Shown: piece after piece, positions 1-9,599 of the stretch
Numbering within the stretch: the stretch's first letter is position 1
Layout: each line of letters opens with the position of its first letter
Source: Trichomonas vaginalis G3
Taxonomy: Eukaryota > Parabasalia > Trichomonadida > Trichomonadidae
Direction of reading: 5' to 3'
NCBI RefSeq assembly: GCF_026262505.1
Contig: NC_067205.1
Coordinates: 186,001 to 250,000 of the forward strand
DNA: 64,000 nucleotides
Notes under the pieces: model-generated
The model's database searches: none
Told to the model about the DNA's origin: nothing
What the model saw: only the letters and a program-made list of their open reading frames with translations
Program-made: the position numbers and the translations under genes

Positions 1-554
1 ATAACGGATAACTAATATCCTTAGAAGCGCAATACCTACACAGCCTAGCTACTATATCCTAGCAGTTAGACTGCACAGGTATTGCGCTTCTGGCTTGTGG
101 AACTCTCATGGAAGACCGATTGGGGATCTCCTGCCGAAATCACTTGCTGATGTGGATGGAGCAGCACTATGATTGGCCAGATCAAAGGCTGCGTAGCATC
201 CCAGCAAGTGGATTGTCGGCGGCGACTCCAACTGTGGTCCACCATGAGATTATGACACTTTTGCGATTTGGCGCCAAACTTTTTTTGTAGTTGGCAAACA
301 AGTGGCAAATTTGCCATTTTACAATTGTAAACTGACTAACTTTACAATGTCAATTTTTGTGAGATGTACCGCTCTCAAATTTTTTTATTGAAAAATAATG
401 AGTTATCGTTTGACAATGGTAACTTGAAAATTAACCAACATAATGAGTATCACGTAAATATCAATTTTATTACTATACGTAAAATTCTCATCTCAATTTT
501 AATGAAACAATTTTTTTTTCATCCCCTGAGCACACTAGTATCTGTCTGTTTCTA
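1..554. other. No gene recognised; hairpin and GC-richer patch
   Basis: No convincing gene. A perfect 15-bp inverted repeat (AGAAGCGCAATACCT at 23-37, its reverse complement at 77-91) encloses a 39-base loop. Bases about 90-290 are clearly richer in G and C than the surroundings and carry short open frames on both strands, which could be a worn fragment of a transposon or gene. I do not recognise the product. The rest is ordinary AT-rich DNA. Confidence 0.5.
23..91. repeat. 15-bp perfect inverted repeat
   Basis: AGAAGCGCAATACCT at 23-37 pairs perfectly with 77-91. It lies next to the GC-richer patch, so it may be the end of an element running off the left edge of the window or a short structured site. 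Function unknown. Confidence 0.55.
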
Positions 555-1052
555 AACAGAGTTCAGTAAACTTGTTGGTGTCTTCTTTCTTGGAGATCTG
601 AGCTAAAGCCTTGACTTCGTAGTTGTAGATTTCTTTGTCATGCTTGCAGATCATAGAAGCATGGTGTGCATAAGCAGCCATACCTTTGAGACCGCAAAGG
701 ATCATTTCGCGAAGAGAAACAGCATATGGGTTTGGATGTGAGTGAACACCGAGTGGAGCTGTGATCTGTTACTTAGCAAGCTTATTCATAATTTCGTGGG
801 CGTAGTTTAATTGCTTTGTAAGAGCATTATCATCAACAATTGTTAGCGTTGATGATTGTCATGAAGAGTGTCTTGTTGATTTAAAGACCAACTTCTTTGG
901 AAACAACGCCATCCTTAAGTGCATGTGTAATTTCCTTGCAAACTTGAATCATTTCATCTTCAATGTTAGCTGCAGAGGGGAATTTGACCATAAACACACT
1001 TTCTTTTGCAGTGAGCATTGTCGTTTGTTTCTTGGTACTGGAAACAGAACAT
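548..1052 (-). pseudogene. Hybrid-cluster protein (hydroxylamine reductase) 5' remnant
   Basis: On the minus strand an ATG at 1052 opens a frame reading MFCFQYQET, which matches the amino end of hybrid-cluster proteins (MFCxQCQET, with the Cys ligands of the N-terminal Fe-S cluster). Further along, about 640-740, the reverse strand encodes HPNPYAVSLREMILCGLKG followed by MAAYAHHA, a block typical of the family. The blocks sit in different frames with stops between them, the second Cys of the CxxC pair reads Tyr, and homology ends near 550, about a third of the way into a protein of roughly 540 residues. It is therefore a decayed and truncated copy. The intact enzyme is an anaerobic Fe-S protein linked to nitric oxide or hydroxylamine detoxification, thought to have reached trichomonads from bacteria. 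Family call fairly sure; pseudogene status very likely. Confidence 0.75.
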
Positions 1053-1144
1053 CTTTTCGCCTGGGCAAAGATAGGACTTGGCACATATGCAGAAGAGGGC
1101 CATTTGTTGAGATCCGAGTGTAGATGCTGAGGCATATAATACAT

Positions 1145-1671
1145 ATTGGAAAAATTATTTTTTCATCCATATTATTACTTCATATTTTATAATATTTGTA
1201 AATGTTTGTATGTATATTGAGCAAACAGTGAAAGAAAGGAATGCTATTTGGTATTCAAAAAGAGAGGAAATCTCAGTAAAGACAAAATTTTAGGTGAGTA
1301 ATCAGTAAAAAGTATTTTCTATTGTACCCATATTATCACTAGCAAAGCCAAATTTATCAATTTCATAATTTGTTTCAATTTCGATGACATTTTTTTGAAT
1401 GTTTTTTTGTTTCTGCCTTATATTTCAATTCCTAACTTTTTCCTTTTGATTAATTTGTTTCATTCAATCTCTTATTAAAAAAAATTTTTTTTTGAGAACT
1501 TGTGGTGAAAAAAAAATCTCAGCAGGCAATTTTTTATAAAAGGATTTTGTGAAATTATTTCCAAATTCATAAATTGATGAAAAAAAGCATCCGATGACGA
1601 AGGAAGAATTCTGATGACAAAATAACGTTCTTTATTATGTAACGATAGCATATAAAGTTTACATTTTTTCA
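1145..1671. other. Intergenic, nothing recognised
   Basis: AT-rich spacer with poly-A and poly-T runs between the hybrid-cluster remnant and the B56 gene. No RNA gene, repeat or coding signal seen. Confidence 0.6.
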
Positions 1672-3234
1672 ATGCCTCCTCGTTCTAGTGTTCGCAAGGT
1701 TATTGGACAGAAAGAGCAAGGAGGACCAGCTAAGCCAGGGAAGCCAAACTCGGGAAAGAACAAGAATGGGCAAGGAAAATCGAGCGAAAATGCAAATCAA
1801 ATCTTGAAAAATAGACCAACGATTAAACCACCAAAAGCGGATAACTTCGGAGATATTGGTATTCAAAGGTCCAATCCATCTGCATATTCACCGGGTGATT
1901 TTGGTCAAATCGATGAGCTTCCACCTCTTTCTTCAGTTACAGAAGATAAATTCGATGACATGCTCCGCCAAAAACTTCAGCAATGTCGTATTATCTGTAA
2001 CTTCACTACAGATTATGCCGATCTTAAAAGTAAAACAATGAAACAGACTTATTTGCAAGAAATTTTAGATCACATTTCTCAACCAAGATTCTATCGCTTA
2101 ATGGAACCAGAAACAATCCAGGCATTATTCGCTATGATCAAAGCTAACATTATTCGTTCCCTTCCTCCAATCCCAGATTTGGCGAAAGTTCCCATGATCG
2201 GAGATGATATTAACGATACAATTTACGAGTCTGCTTGGCCGCACTTGGAATTGGTCTACCAAATCTTCCAGCGCTTCCTTGAATCAGCATTATTAGAGCC
2301 AGCTTCAGTAGAACAGTACGTAGATGCATCGTTTATTGTGCAGTTCCTCCTCCTATTTAACTCTTCCGATCAAAGAGAGCGTGATTCCCTTAAAATGGTT
2401 TTGCACAGATTATACCTGAAATTTGTCTCAAAGAGACCTTTCATTCGTCAAGCCATTCAACACATTTTCTATACATATATATATGAAACGAAATACTTCT
2501 CCGGTATCTTCGAATTGCTTGAAATTATGGTTTCGATTATTAACGGTTACGCGATCCCTCTTAAACAAGAGCACAAAGACTTCCTTACAAAGATTTTGCT
2601 TCCTCTTCACACATCCAACTTCCTTCATACATTCCATCAGAGACTTTTCGACTGTGTCAACCAATATATCAAGAAAGACGCTACGCTTATACCAGTTATA
2701 GTCAGGGAACTGCTTAAAATCTGGCCAGTGTCATGTTCTCTCAAGGAACTGATCTTTATCTCCGTATTTTCAAAGATTTTCGATTCAATGAGCGATGAAC
2801 AGTTCAAAGAATTGATGTTTGACCTATTCCACAGAGTCGGATTATGTATTACATCTGATAACTTCCAGGTTTCTGAAGCAGGAATGCTTCTTTGGAAGAA
2901 TGATCGCTTCATCAAATGCATTAAAGCAAACGCCAAAGAACTTTACCCTATTATTTGTCCATTCCTTTATAAGACTGGTACAAATCACTGGAACCCAGCC
3001 ATTAAAAATTTGGCAGTTTCCGTCATTAGAATCTGCATGCAGACGGCCAGCGACGTATTCGAGGCATTTAGCCGATCGATGAAGTCGCAGAGCTTGCAGG
3101 AAGCTAATCGCATTGCGGGAGAACGCGATACGTGGAAACTTGTTATTAATACGGCCTTGACGCAAGATTCGACAATTGACGCCAAGGAAAAGAATGCTGA
3201 TGTTGATGCTGTTTTTGTAAATAATGAAGCATAA
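1672..3234 (+). CDS. PP2A regulatory subunit B56 (B') family protein
   Basis: 520 residues. A basic, low-complexity tail (residues 1-80, rich in Lys, Gly and Pro) is followed by an all-helical HEAT-like body that reads as the B56 family: LPPLSSVTEDKFDDMLRQKL opens the domain, then LKMVLHRLYLKF, RPFIRQAIQHIFY and the conserved end segment HWNPAIKNLAVSVIRI. B56 subunits bind the PP2A A/C core and choose its substrates through LxxIxE motifs, acting at kinetochores, in the cytoplasm and in signalling. Size is normal for the family. The ATG at 1672 directly follows TTTTTTCA, so the leader may be extremely short if the Inr-like TCA is the transcription start. The stop is followed by AAA (TAAA), a feature common at trichomonad polyadenylation sites. 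Family call secure; partner subunits are not in the window. Confidence 0.9.
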   Translation: MPPRSSVRKVIGQKEQGGPAKPGKPNSGKNKNGQGKSSENANQILKNRPTIKPPKADNFGDIGIQRSNPSAYSPGDFGQIDELPPLSSVTEDKFDDMLRQKLQQCRIICNFTTDYADLKSKTMKQTYLQEILDHISQPRFYRLMEPETIQALFAMIKANIIRSLPPIPDLAKVPMIGDDINDTIYESAWPHLELVYQIFQRFLESALLEPASVEQYVDASFIVQFLLLFNSSDQRERDSLKMVLHRLYLKFVSKRPFIRQAIQHIFYTYIYETKYFSGIFELLEIMVSIINGYAIPLKQEHKDFLTKILLPLHTSNFLHTFHQRLFDCVNQYIKKDATLIPVIVRELLKIWPVSCSLKELIFISVFSKIFDSMSDEQFKELMFDLFHRVGLCITSDNFQVSEAGMLLWKNDRFIKCIKANAKELYPIICPFLYKTGTNHWNPAIKNLAVSVIRICMQTASDVFEAFSRSMKSQSLQEANRIAGERDTWKLVINTALTQDSTIDAKEKNADVDAVFVNNEA

Positions 3235-4139
3235 AATTGAGTTTGTTCAGATTTGAAAATGATTTTATTAATAAAAATTGATTTATGATATAAGAATAAC
3301 TGATCTAAGAATTTTGTCTTCCTGACGATCACAATATAGTTCGTGATTTCAAAATTAAATTTTTCAACTCAAATTTTTTACGTTATCTATGTTCATTTAT
3401 AGCTAAAATCTAATTTACTCAAATAATACTTCTATTTTATATGCGAAAAATGCTTTCTAATGAAAAGAGCGAATAGTGTGAAATCGCCTGTATTATTTCG
3501 GATTGTTCAAACTATTGCAATAGTTTTTCTAAGCTATCTACTTGAATAATTTATAGGAGATCATCCTTTAAATCTCATATTTTATAATGATCAAAAAGAT
3601 TTTCTACGATATAATATCATTTGGATAGCATATTAAATCAATACTAGCATAGTCTATTGCATTTGTATTGTAATAATTGATGAAAATCTATTATTTGATG
3701 GATAATTTATATAGAATATTACAAAAATACGAGTTCATATGCCAAAAATAATATCAATGCATTATGCATTGAGAGTAATAGCTGGAGATCGTTTTCCATG
3801 CATAAACTTTCTCATGTAATCTTTGGTAAAATTATTAGATGTATATTGAATATTTTAATAATATCTGTAGAATTCACTATATTGGGTATGACTTCTTTCT
3901 GAGGTTATGCTGTCAAACATGTCATTCAATGAGTTTTTTTTTAGTTCATAGAATTGGTGGTATGATGTCAAAAAATTGAGAAGAAATTCGGCCATATTAA
4001 TCTCAAATGGTGATTTTATCCATTTAATATTAAATTAAAAATAAGAAAAATTGCATGATTCTACGATGTCAAAGTTTCCTCTCGAATGTAATTTTTGACG
4101 ATAGAATTTTATCGTTCTCTGACCTGGACCATTTTCAAA
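3235..4139. other. Intergenic, nothing recognised
   Basis: About 900 bases of AT-rich spacer with many stops in all frames. No repeat pair, RNA gene or coding block stood out. Confidence 0.6.
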
Positions 4140-7100
4140 ATGTTCTCGCCCGTTGACGAAAAAAAGCAACTAGCGAATATTGAGAAGGAAATCCTAACAT
4201 ATTGGGATGAAATCGATGCTTTCAAGACATCCAACAAGCTCGCCGAAGGCCGTCCAGAATACATTTTCTATGATGGTCCACCATTTGCTACTGGCACACC
4301 ACACTACGGTCACATTCTTGCTGGTACAATCAAGGATGTCGTTACACGTTACGCATACCAGACAGGTCACTCTGTTCCACGCCGCTTTGGTTGGGATACA
4401 CACGGCGTTCCAGTCGAGCACGAAGTTGACAAGATGCTCAACATCAAGGACAAGACAGTCATCGAAAAGGAGATGGGTATTGGCGTCTACAACGAGAAAT
4501 GCCGCTCAATCGTCATGAAGCACCAGCAGGATTGGGAGCGCGTCGTCAGACGTTGCGGCCGCTGGATCGACTTCGTCAACAGCTACAAATCCATGGATGT
4601 CACATTCATGGAATCTGTTTGGTGGGTCTTCAAGCAGCTTTGGGAGCAGGACAACGTCTACTGCGGCGTCAAGGTCATGCCATACTCATATGGCTGCGGC
4701 ACACCACTTTCCAACTTCGAAGCTGGTCTTGATTACCGCTCAGTTTCAGATCCAGCCATCTACATTGCCTTCAAGGTCCCAGGCAAGGACTTCGAAGTCA
4801 TCGCATGGACAACAACACCATGGACACTTCCATCCAACCTCATCCTTGTTGTCAATCCAAAGATGAAATACGCCAAGTTCGTTGATAACGCAACAGGCAA
4901 GAAGTACATCACGATGAAGTGCCGTATCCCATCCCTCTACCCACCAAAGGCCAAGGATGCTTTCAAGATCCTCGAAGAGATGGACGGCCAAGACCTCGTT
5001 GGCATCGAGTACGAGCCACTCTTCCCATACTTCGCCAACTGGAAGGAGCACGGCGCTTTCAAGATCTACACAGCCGACTACGTTACAGATGATTCCGGTT
5101 CCGGTATCGTCCACACAGCTCCAGGCTTTGGTGAGGACGACTATGGTGCCTGCCTCAAGCACGGCATCATCACACGCGACGGCGAGATCGTCTGCCCAAT
5201 TGATGATAACTGCTGCTTCACAGAGGAAGTTCCAGACTACAAGGGCGTCTTCGTAAAGGATGCCGATGCCCAGATCATGGATCGCCTGAAGAAGGAAGGC
5301 CGCCTTATCAAGAAGGAGACAATCAAGCACGAATACCCATACTGCTGGCGTTCTGGCACACCACTCATCTACCGCTGCATTCCATCATGGTTTGTCCGCA
5401 TCGAGAAGCACCGCGAACTCCTCATCGAGAATACAAACAACACTCATTGGGTTCCAAACTCAATCCGCGATGGCCGCTTCATCGAATGGCTCAAGAACGC
5501 TCGTGACTGGGCCATTTCCAGAAACAGATACTGGGGCACACCAATCCCAATCTGGACAGATGATGCCAAGTCAGAATTCTACTGCATTGGCTCCATCAAG
5601 GAACTCGAGGAACTCTCCGGTGTTACAGGCATCAAGGATATCCACTGCCACTTCATTGACCAGATCACATTCAAGTCACCAAAGACAGGCAACGTCTTAC
5701 ACCGCATTCCAGAAGTTTTCGACTGCTGGTTCGAGTCTGGTTCCATGCCATTCTCACAGTTCCACATCCCATTCTCCGGCATGGAGTGGCGCCAGGCTGA
5801 TTTCATCGCAGAAGGCCTCGATCAGACACGTGGCTGGTTCTACACGATGACAATTCTCTCCTCACTCCTTGGCCACCCATCACCATTCAAGAACGTCATT
5901 GTCAACGGCCTCATCATGGCAGCTGACGGCAAGAAGATGTCCAAGAAAGAGAAGAACTATACAGATCCAGAGCTCATCATGGACCGCTTCGGTGCTGATG
6001 CAGTCAGACTTTACCTCACAAACTCACCAGCCTGCCACGCCGATCCATTCTCATTCAAGGATGACGATGTCGCCATGATTGTCAGACAGACAATGCTTCC
6101 ATGGATGAACTCAATCAAGTTCTGGGTTGAGCAAGTCATCCGCCACGGAAACAACTTCAAGAGAAACACAGAGCTCGCATACTCATCAGAGAACATCCTT
6201 GATAAGTGGATCCTCTCCAAGATCAACCGCCTCATCCAGCACGTCCACCGCGAGATGGGTCTCTACCAGCTCTACAACGTTCTCCCAGAGCTTGTCAAGT
6301 TCATCGACCAGCTCAACAACTGGTACGTCAGACTCAACAGAGACCGCCTGAAGAAGGGAAAGGATGCCGAGACAGGTATCGCTGTTTTGTTCGAAGTTCT
6401 CCTTCAGCTCTCATTGTTGATGGCTCCATTCGCTCCATTCTTCGCCGAGTACGCCTACCAGCACTTGAAGCCAGCACTCCCAGAGTCAGAGCAGCTCCAG
6501 TCCATCCACTTCGTCATGCTCCCATCCGCTGACGAGAAGCACATCGACTCTGTCATCGAGCGCCGTGTCGAACTCATGCAGTCCGCAATCTTGATCGCAA
6601 GACTCGTCAGAGACAAGAAGAAGATCCCAGTCAGAAGACCAATGAAGGCTATCACAATCGTCTGCTCTCCAGAAGTCAAGGAGATGGTCCACGACTTGAC
6701 AAACTACATCACAAAGGAGTGCAACATCCTCGAGATCGACTACGAGACAGATGAGAAGAAGTACGTCCAGTTCTCAGCTGTTCCTGATGGAAGACTCCTC
6801 GGAAAGAGACTCGGAAAGCAGCTCAAGGAAGTCAGAGAGGCACTCACAAAGATCCCATTCGAGAAGATGGCTGAGATCTACGACAAGGCAATCCACGCAA
6901 AGCAGAACGGTCAGCCAGCTCCTGAGTTCGAAGTCGCTGGTGTCACTGTAAACACAGACGAAGTCGACGTCACTCGCTCTCTCGTTGGATTGGATGAGAA
7001 CAAGTTCTTCGGTGGTGTCGATGGAGAAGTTGTTGCTTTCGTCGATATCTCTGTCTCTAAGGAGATCGAGGAAATGAACGTCGCTCGTGAAATCCGCGCT

Positions 7101-7349
7101 CGTGTTCAGGCTGCAAGAAAGGCTCTCGGATGTGTCCCAACAGACAAGGTAAAGATCTACATCGAAGTACAGGGAGAAAACGATGTCACAGCTGTCTTAG
7201 CTCGCAGAGAAGAGCAGCACATCAAGACAAACCTCGAGTTCCCAATCAACTTAGGAAAGTCTGCTGCTGGTGAAGAAATGTTCGGCGGAAAGACATACGA
7301 GGATAAGATCGGTGATGTCGTAGTCACAGTTACACTCGTCAAGGCTTAA
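4140..7349 (+). CDS. Isoleucyl-tRNA synthetase, cytosolic
   Basis: 1069 residues from the ATG at 4140. The frame is open slightly upstream but only from TTG, and TTTTCAAA lies just before this ATG. Class I synthetase that charges tRNA-Ile. Visible in order: the HIGH-type site GPPFATGTPHYGHILAG, the editing domain with its T-rich block (VIAWTTTPWTLPSN) and the TDDSGSGIVHTAPGFG block, a WFESGSMPFSQ block, and the KMSKS-type loop DGKKMSKKEKNY. An anticodon-binding helical domain and a eukaryote-type C-terminal extension follow. Length fits eukaryotic cytosolic IleRS. Codon use differs from most neighbours: C-ending codons (GGC, ATC, CTC, TTC) dominate, as in strongly expressed genes, so local GC is far above the flanking DNA. 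ATP, isoleucine and tRNA-Ile are the substrates. Call very secure. Confidence 0.97.
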   Translation: MFSPVDEKKQLANIEKEILTYWDEIDAFKTSNKLAEGRPEYIFYDGPPFATGTPHYGHILAGTIKDVVTRYAYQTGHSVPRRFGWDTHGVPVEHEVDKMLNIKDKTVIEKEMGIGVYNEKCRSIVMKHQQDWERVVRRCGRWIDFVNSYKSMDVTFMESVWWVFKQLWEQDNVYCGVKVMPYSYGCGTPLSNFEAGLDYRSVSDPAIYIAFKVPGKDFEVIAWTTTPWTLPSNLILVVNPKMKYAKFVDNATGKKYITMKCRIPSLYPPKAKDAFKILEEMDGQDLVGIEYEPLFPYFANWKEHGAFKIYTADYVTDDSGSGIVHTAPGFGEDDYGACLKHGIITRDGEIVCPIDDNCCFTEEVPDYKGVFVKDADAQIMDRLKKEGRLIKKETIKHEYPYCWRSGTPLIYRCIPSWFVRIEKHRELLIENTNNTHWVPNSIRDGRFIEWLKNARDWAISRNRYWGTPIPIWTDDAKSEFYCIGSIKELEELSGVTGIKDIHCHFIDQITFKSPKTGNVLHRIPEVFDCWFESGSMPFSQFHIPFSGMEWRQADFIAEGLDQTRGWFYTMTILSSLLGHPSPFKNVIVNGLIMAADGKKMSKKEKNYTDPELIMDRFGADAVRLYLTNSPACHADPFSFKDDDVAMIVRQTMLPWMNSIKFWVEQVIRHGNNFKRNTELAYSSENILDKWILSKINRLIQHVHREMGLYQLYNVLPELVKFIDQLNNWYVRLNRDRLKKGKDAETGIAVLFEVLLQLSLLMAPFAPFFAEYAYQHLKPALPESEQLQSIHFVMLPSADEKHIDSVIERRVELMQSAILIARLVRDKKKIPVRRPMKAITIVCSPEVKEMVHDLTNYITKECNILEIDYETDEKKYVQFSAVPDGRLLGKRLGKQLKEVREALTKIPFEKMAEIYDKAIHAKQNGQPAPEFEVAGVTVNTDEVDVTRSLVGLDENKFFGGVDGEVVAFVDISVSKEIEEMNVAREIRARVQAARKALGCVPTDKVKIYIEVQGENDVTAVLARREEQHIKTNLEFPINLGKSAAGEEMFGGKTYEDKIGDVVVTVTLVKA

Positions 7350-7614
7350 TTTCTCTCATTTTTTTCTTTCTTTTATTTCAATAAAAAAACATTACGATTT
7401 TTTTCTTTATTCAATATTCTCTATTTTTGTAATTCAGAAATAAATAATTATTACATATGATGCCAATATATGCCTAGTTAGGCGATGATGTTTCAAGTTC
7501 AAATGTCTTCTCAAATATTACCATATCGAAACAAAAGGGAATCGTGAAAAATCTCTTCGAAGAGAAAATAATAATTAATCCGAATATTGACTGTATTTGA
7601 AAAAAAAATAAAGG

Positions 7615-7767
7615 TTTTAAGGGTGCCCTATAGACGATAGACCACCCTCAGAAAAGCACTTTTAAGGTTATTATATTGAGAACTAGAATCTGGATAATCC
7701 ATTCATTCGAGTTCTAATAAGGTTAATTTTGTGATGTTTACATTATCGTTATAGGGCACCCTTAAAA
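7615..7767. mobile_element. 153-bp MITE-like element, TTAA flanks
   Basis: TTTTAAGGGTGCCCTATA at 7615-7632 and its exact reverse complement at 7750-7767 form 18-bp perfect terminal inverted repeats. Weaker pairing extends inward (ACGATA with TATCGT). If the element proper begins at GGGTGCCC, it is flanked by TTAA on both sides, the target choice of Kolobok and piggyBac transposons. No coding capacity, so it would be non-autonomous. Because TTAA is itself palindromic, the flanks alone do not prove a duplication. Confidence 0.55.
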
Positions 7768-7802
7768 TTATCAAATGATTTTGAAAGCAACTTTTTAGTG
7801 AG

Positions 7803-8335
7803 GTTGTAATAAACAGAAATTCATCAAAAGTGACAGCTCTCAATTTTTTGACATTTGTAAATTCTAAATTGAATGAGAAAAATGAAATAATACTAAGCAT
7901 AATACAATATTCTAGATTTAATTATAATTAGGAAAAAGTTGGTTTTGAGAGTACTTTTCATAGGCATATAGAATGAAATCTTCTGAAAAATAATATCACA
8001 TAAACTCATATTATTTTCTAATATATAACTATTTTATATAAAAATCAAATTCAATGATCTTAAAAGCGAAGGATAAACCTCAAAATTTACGAATATAATG
8101 AGTGGGAATATAATGCTTATCTATCATAAAACCATATGAAATATCAATTTTTGCTTTACGCCTAATTTTTGACGCCATTAGCAAAAAATGTTAAATGTTA
8201 ACACTCAGTCCATTTGAATATGAAAAATAAAATTGACTTTAATTAATATTTAAAAACGTGCTCTATTAAAAGTTCCAAAAATTCAATATTTTAGCTTTTC
8301 TGAGGTGTCACTTTTGATGAATTTCTGTTTACAAC
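7803..8335. repeat. Inverted pair of about 30 bp
   Basis: AACAGAAATTCATCAAAAGT within 7803-7835 is mirrored at 8306-8335, with a 2-base length difference near the outer end. The arms lie about 470 bases apart. Possibly the ends of another small element; no terminal duplication is obvious. Confidence 0.5.
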
Positions 8336-8496
8336 AAGGTAAGTATATCTTCATGCATTATAGAATATGGTGTGCTTTATTTCTTATTAAATAAAACATG
8401 TTATAATTCAAACTCCATTTTCCTCAAAACAACGAAAAATCAATAAAATAATCAAGATATTTCATTATGTGTGTTGATAAAATTGATTTAAGGGTG

Positions 8497-8533
8497 CACC
8501 CGTATGTACGTTTATTTGAGAGGAGGAGGATTA
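8497..8533 (+). repeat. 37-bp direct repeat, copy 1
   Basis: CACCCGTATGTACGTTTATT and the GAGAGGAGGAGGATTA that follows it within the copy recur without change at 8880-8916. Copy 1 lies at the left end of the possible TTAA-flanked element, copy 2 inside it, which suggests a local duplication or nested insertion. Confidence 0.7.
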
Positions 8534-8879
8534 CCCTCTCAATTTTGAGGGATTCGTTAGTTTATTTTCTCGACGAATATGCAATAAAATTTGATTTTTA
8601 CCTTATCAATATACTTCATATAATATACACATGTTCATGTAAAAACTTTTTTCCAAAATCCTCAGGAATTAAGGGATTTTTGAATTTTAAGAATTTTTTT
8701 CGAATTTTTTCGATAAAAAAAATATTTTCAGAACAGCCTTAACGGCTAAGATTTAGGAACAATGTTAAGTATCAAAAAGAAAGGAGGTCTGATATAGACA
8801 ACATATATCGTTGAAGGTTGAAAAAATCTCTAATATTTGAGCCCAAAATTTCAAATTTTAATTTTTTGAAAAAAGAGGC

Positions 8880-8916
8880 CACCCGTATGTACGTTTATTT
8901 GAGAGGAGGAGGATTA
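8880..8916 (+). repeat. 37-bp direct repeat, copy 2
   Basis: Identical to 8497-8533, 383 bases downstream in the same orientation. It is preceded by AGAGGC where copy 1 has AAGGGTG. Confidence 0.7.
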
Positions 8917-9599
8917 TATTTTTGAAAGGGTGAAACATTATGAATATGTTAATTATATAATAATATGTATTATTATAAAAAAGAAAAAATAAAGCACGTT
9001 AAAATTTTTCTTTCTTGATTTTTTACAAAATCTACTTAGAATTATGCAAAATATGACTAAATAATTATAAATTTCAAGTTAAATTTTAATTTTGATAAAT
9101 AATTTAAATTTCAAAATATCAAGTTCAGTTCGACTATGTATGTAGTAATTCCTCAATAAAGTGCCAAAACCCTATTAAAATATATGAACATTTTCAACAT
9201 TTGAATGTTTTTATTTAAAAATTTGCTGGAATATGAGCTTCAAACAATTATTATGTAAATAAAAATAATTAAATATATGTATTTATTCGTATTACAACCG
9301 TAGTAAGTCGATTCTTCCTTTCTTCTACTGAGGTTTGAATTTGATTTCGAATTGTAAAGAGATTCAAAGGGAAAATACTAGCGGATAAAAACTACCTCCA
9401 TGAAAGGGTCATAATGGAGTCAAGTTGTATTTTTTGATATTTTTTGCTTTTCGAGCCTAAATAGGTAGCCAAGATAATGCCTAAAAATAAGGTTCTAAAT
9501 TCTGAAGTTTACATGATCCTCTCGTGTGCACCCTTAACACATAGAGTACTCTCATATTGGGGGAGAAAAAAAACTAGTTTTTAATTGAAATTTTATTTT

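Larger units (their letters stand above)
8488..9537. mobile_element. Possible 1.05-kb TTAA-flanked non-autonomous element
   Basis: TTAAGGGTGCAC at 8488-8499 is the exact reverse complement of GTGCACCCTTAA at 9526-9537. The first ten bases equal the flank and end of the 153-bp element nearby, so the two probably belong to one TTAA-targeting family. The interior is AT-rich and non-coding. Only 12 bp of terminal repeat match, so this is tentative. Confidence 0.4.
7350..9599. other. 2.2 kb gene-free, repeat-rich spacer
   Basis: No gene. It carries a 153-bp inverted-repeat element, a second pair of TTAA/GGGTGC ends about 1 kb apart, a 37-bp direct repeat and another inverted pair, each listed separately. 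The short open frames here contain repeat sequence and show no domain. Confidence 0.6.

Noticed and set aside
4746-5330. 194-codon minus frame inside the IleRS gene
   Set aside because: Lies wholly within a secure gene with strong codon bias, which leaves the opposite strand open. No domain.
8467-8742. 91-codon plus frame in the 7.4-9.6 kb spacer
   Set aside because: It begins at a repeat end and contains the 37-bp direct repeat; the composition is that of AT-rich non-coding DNA.
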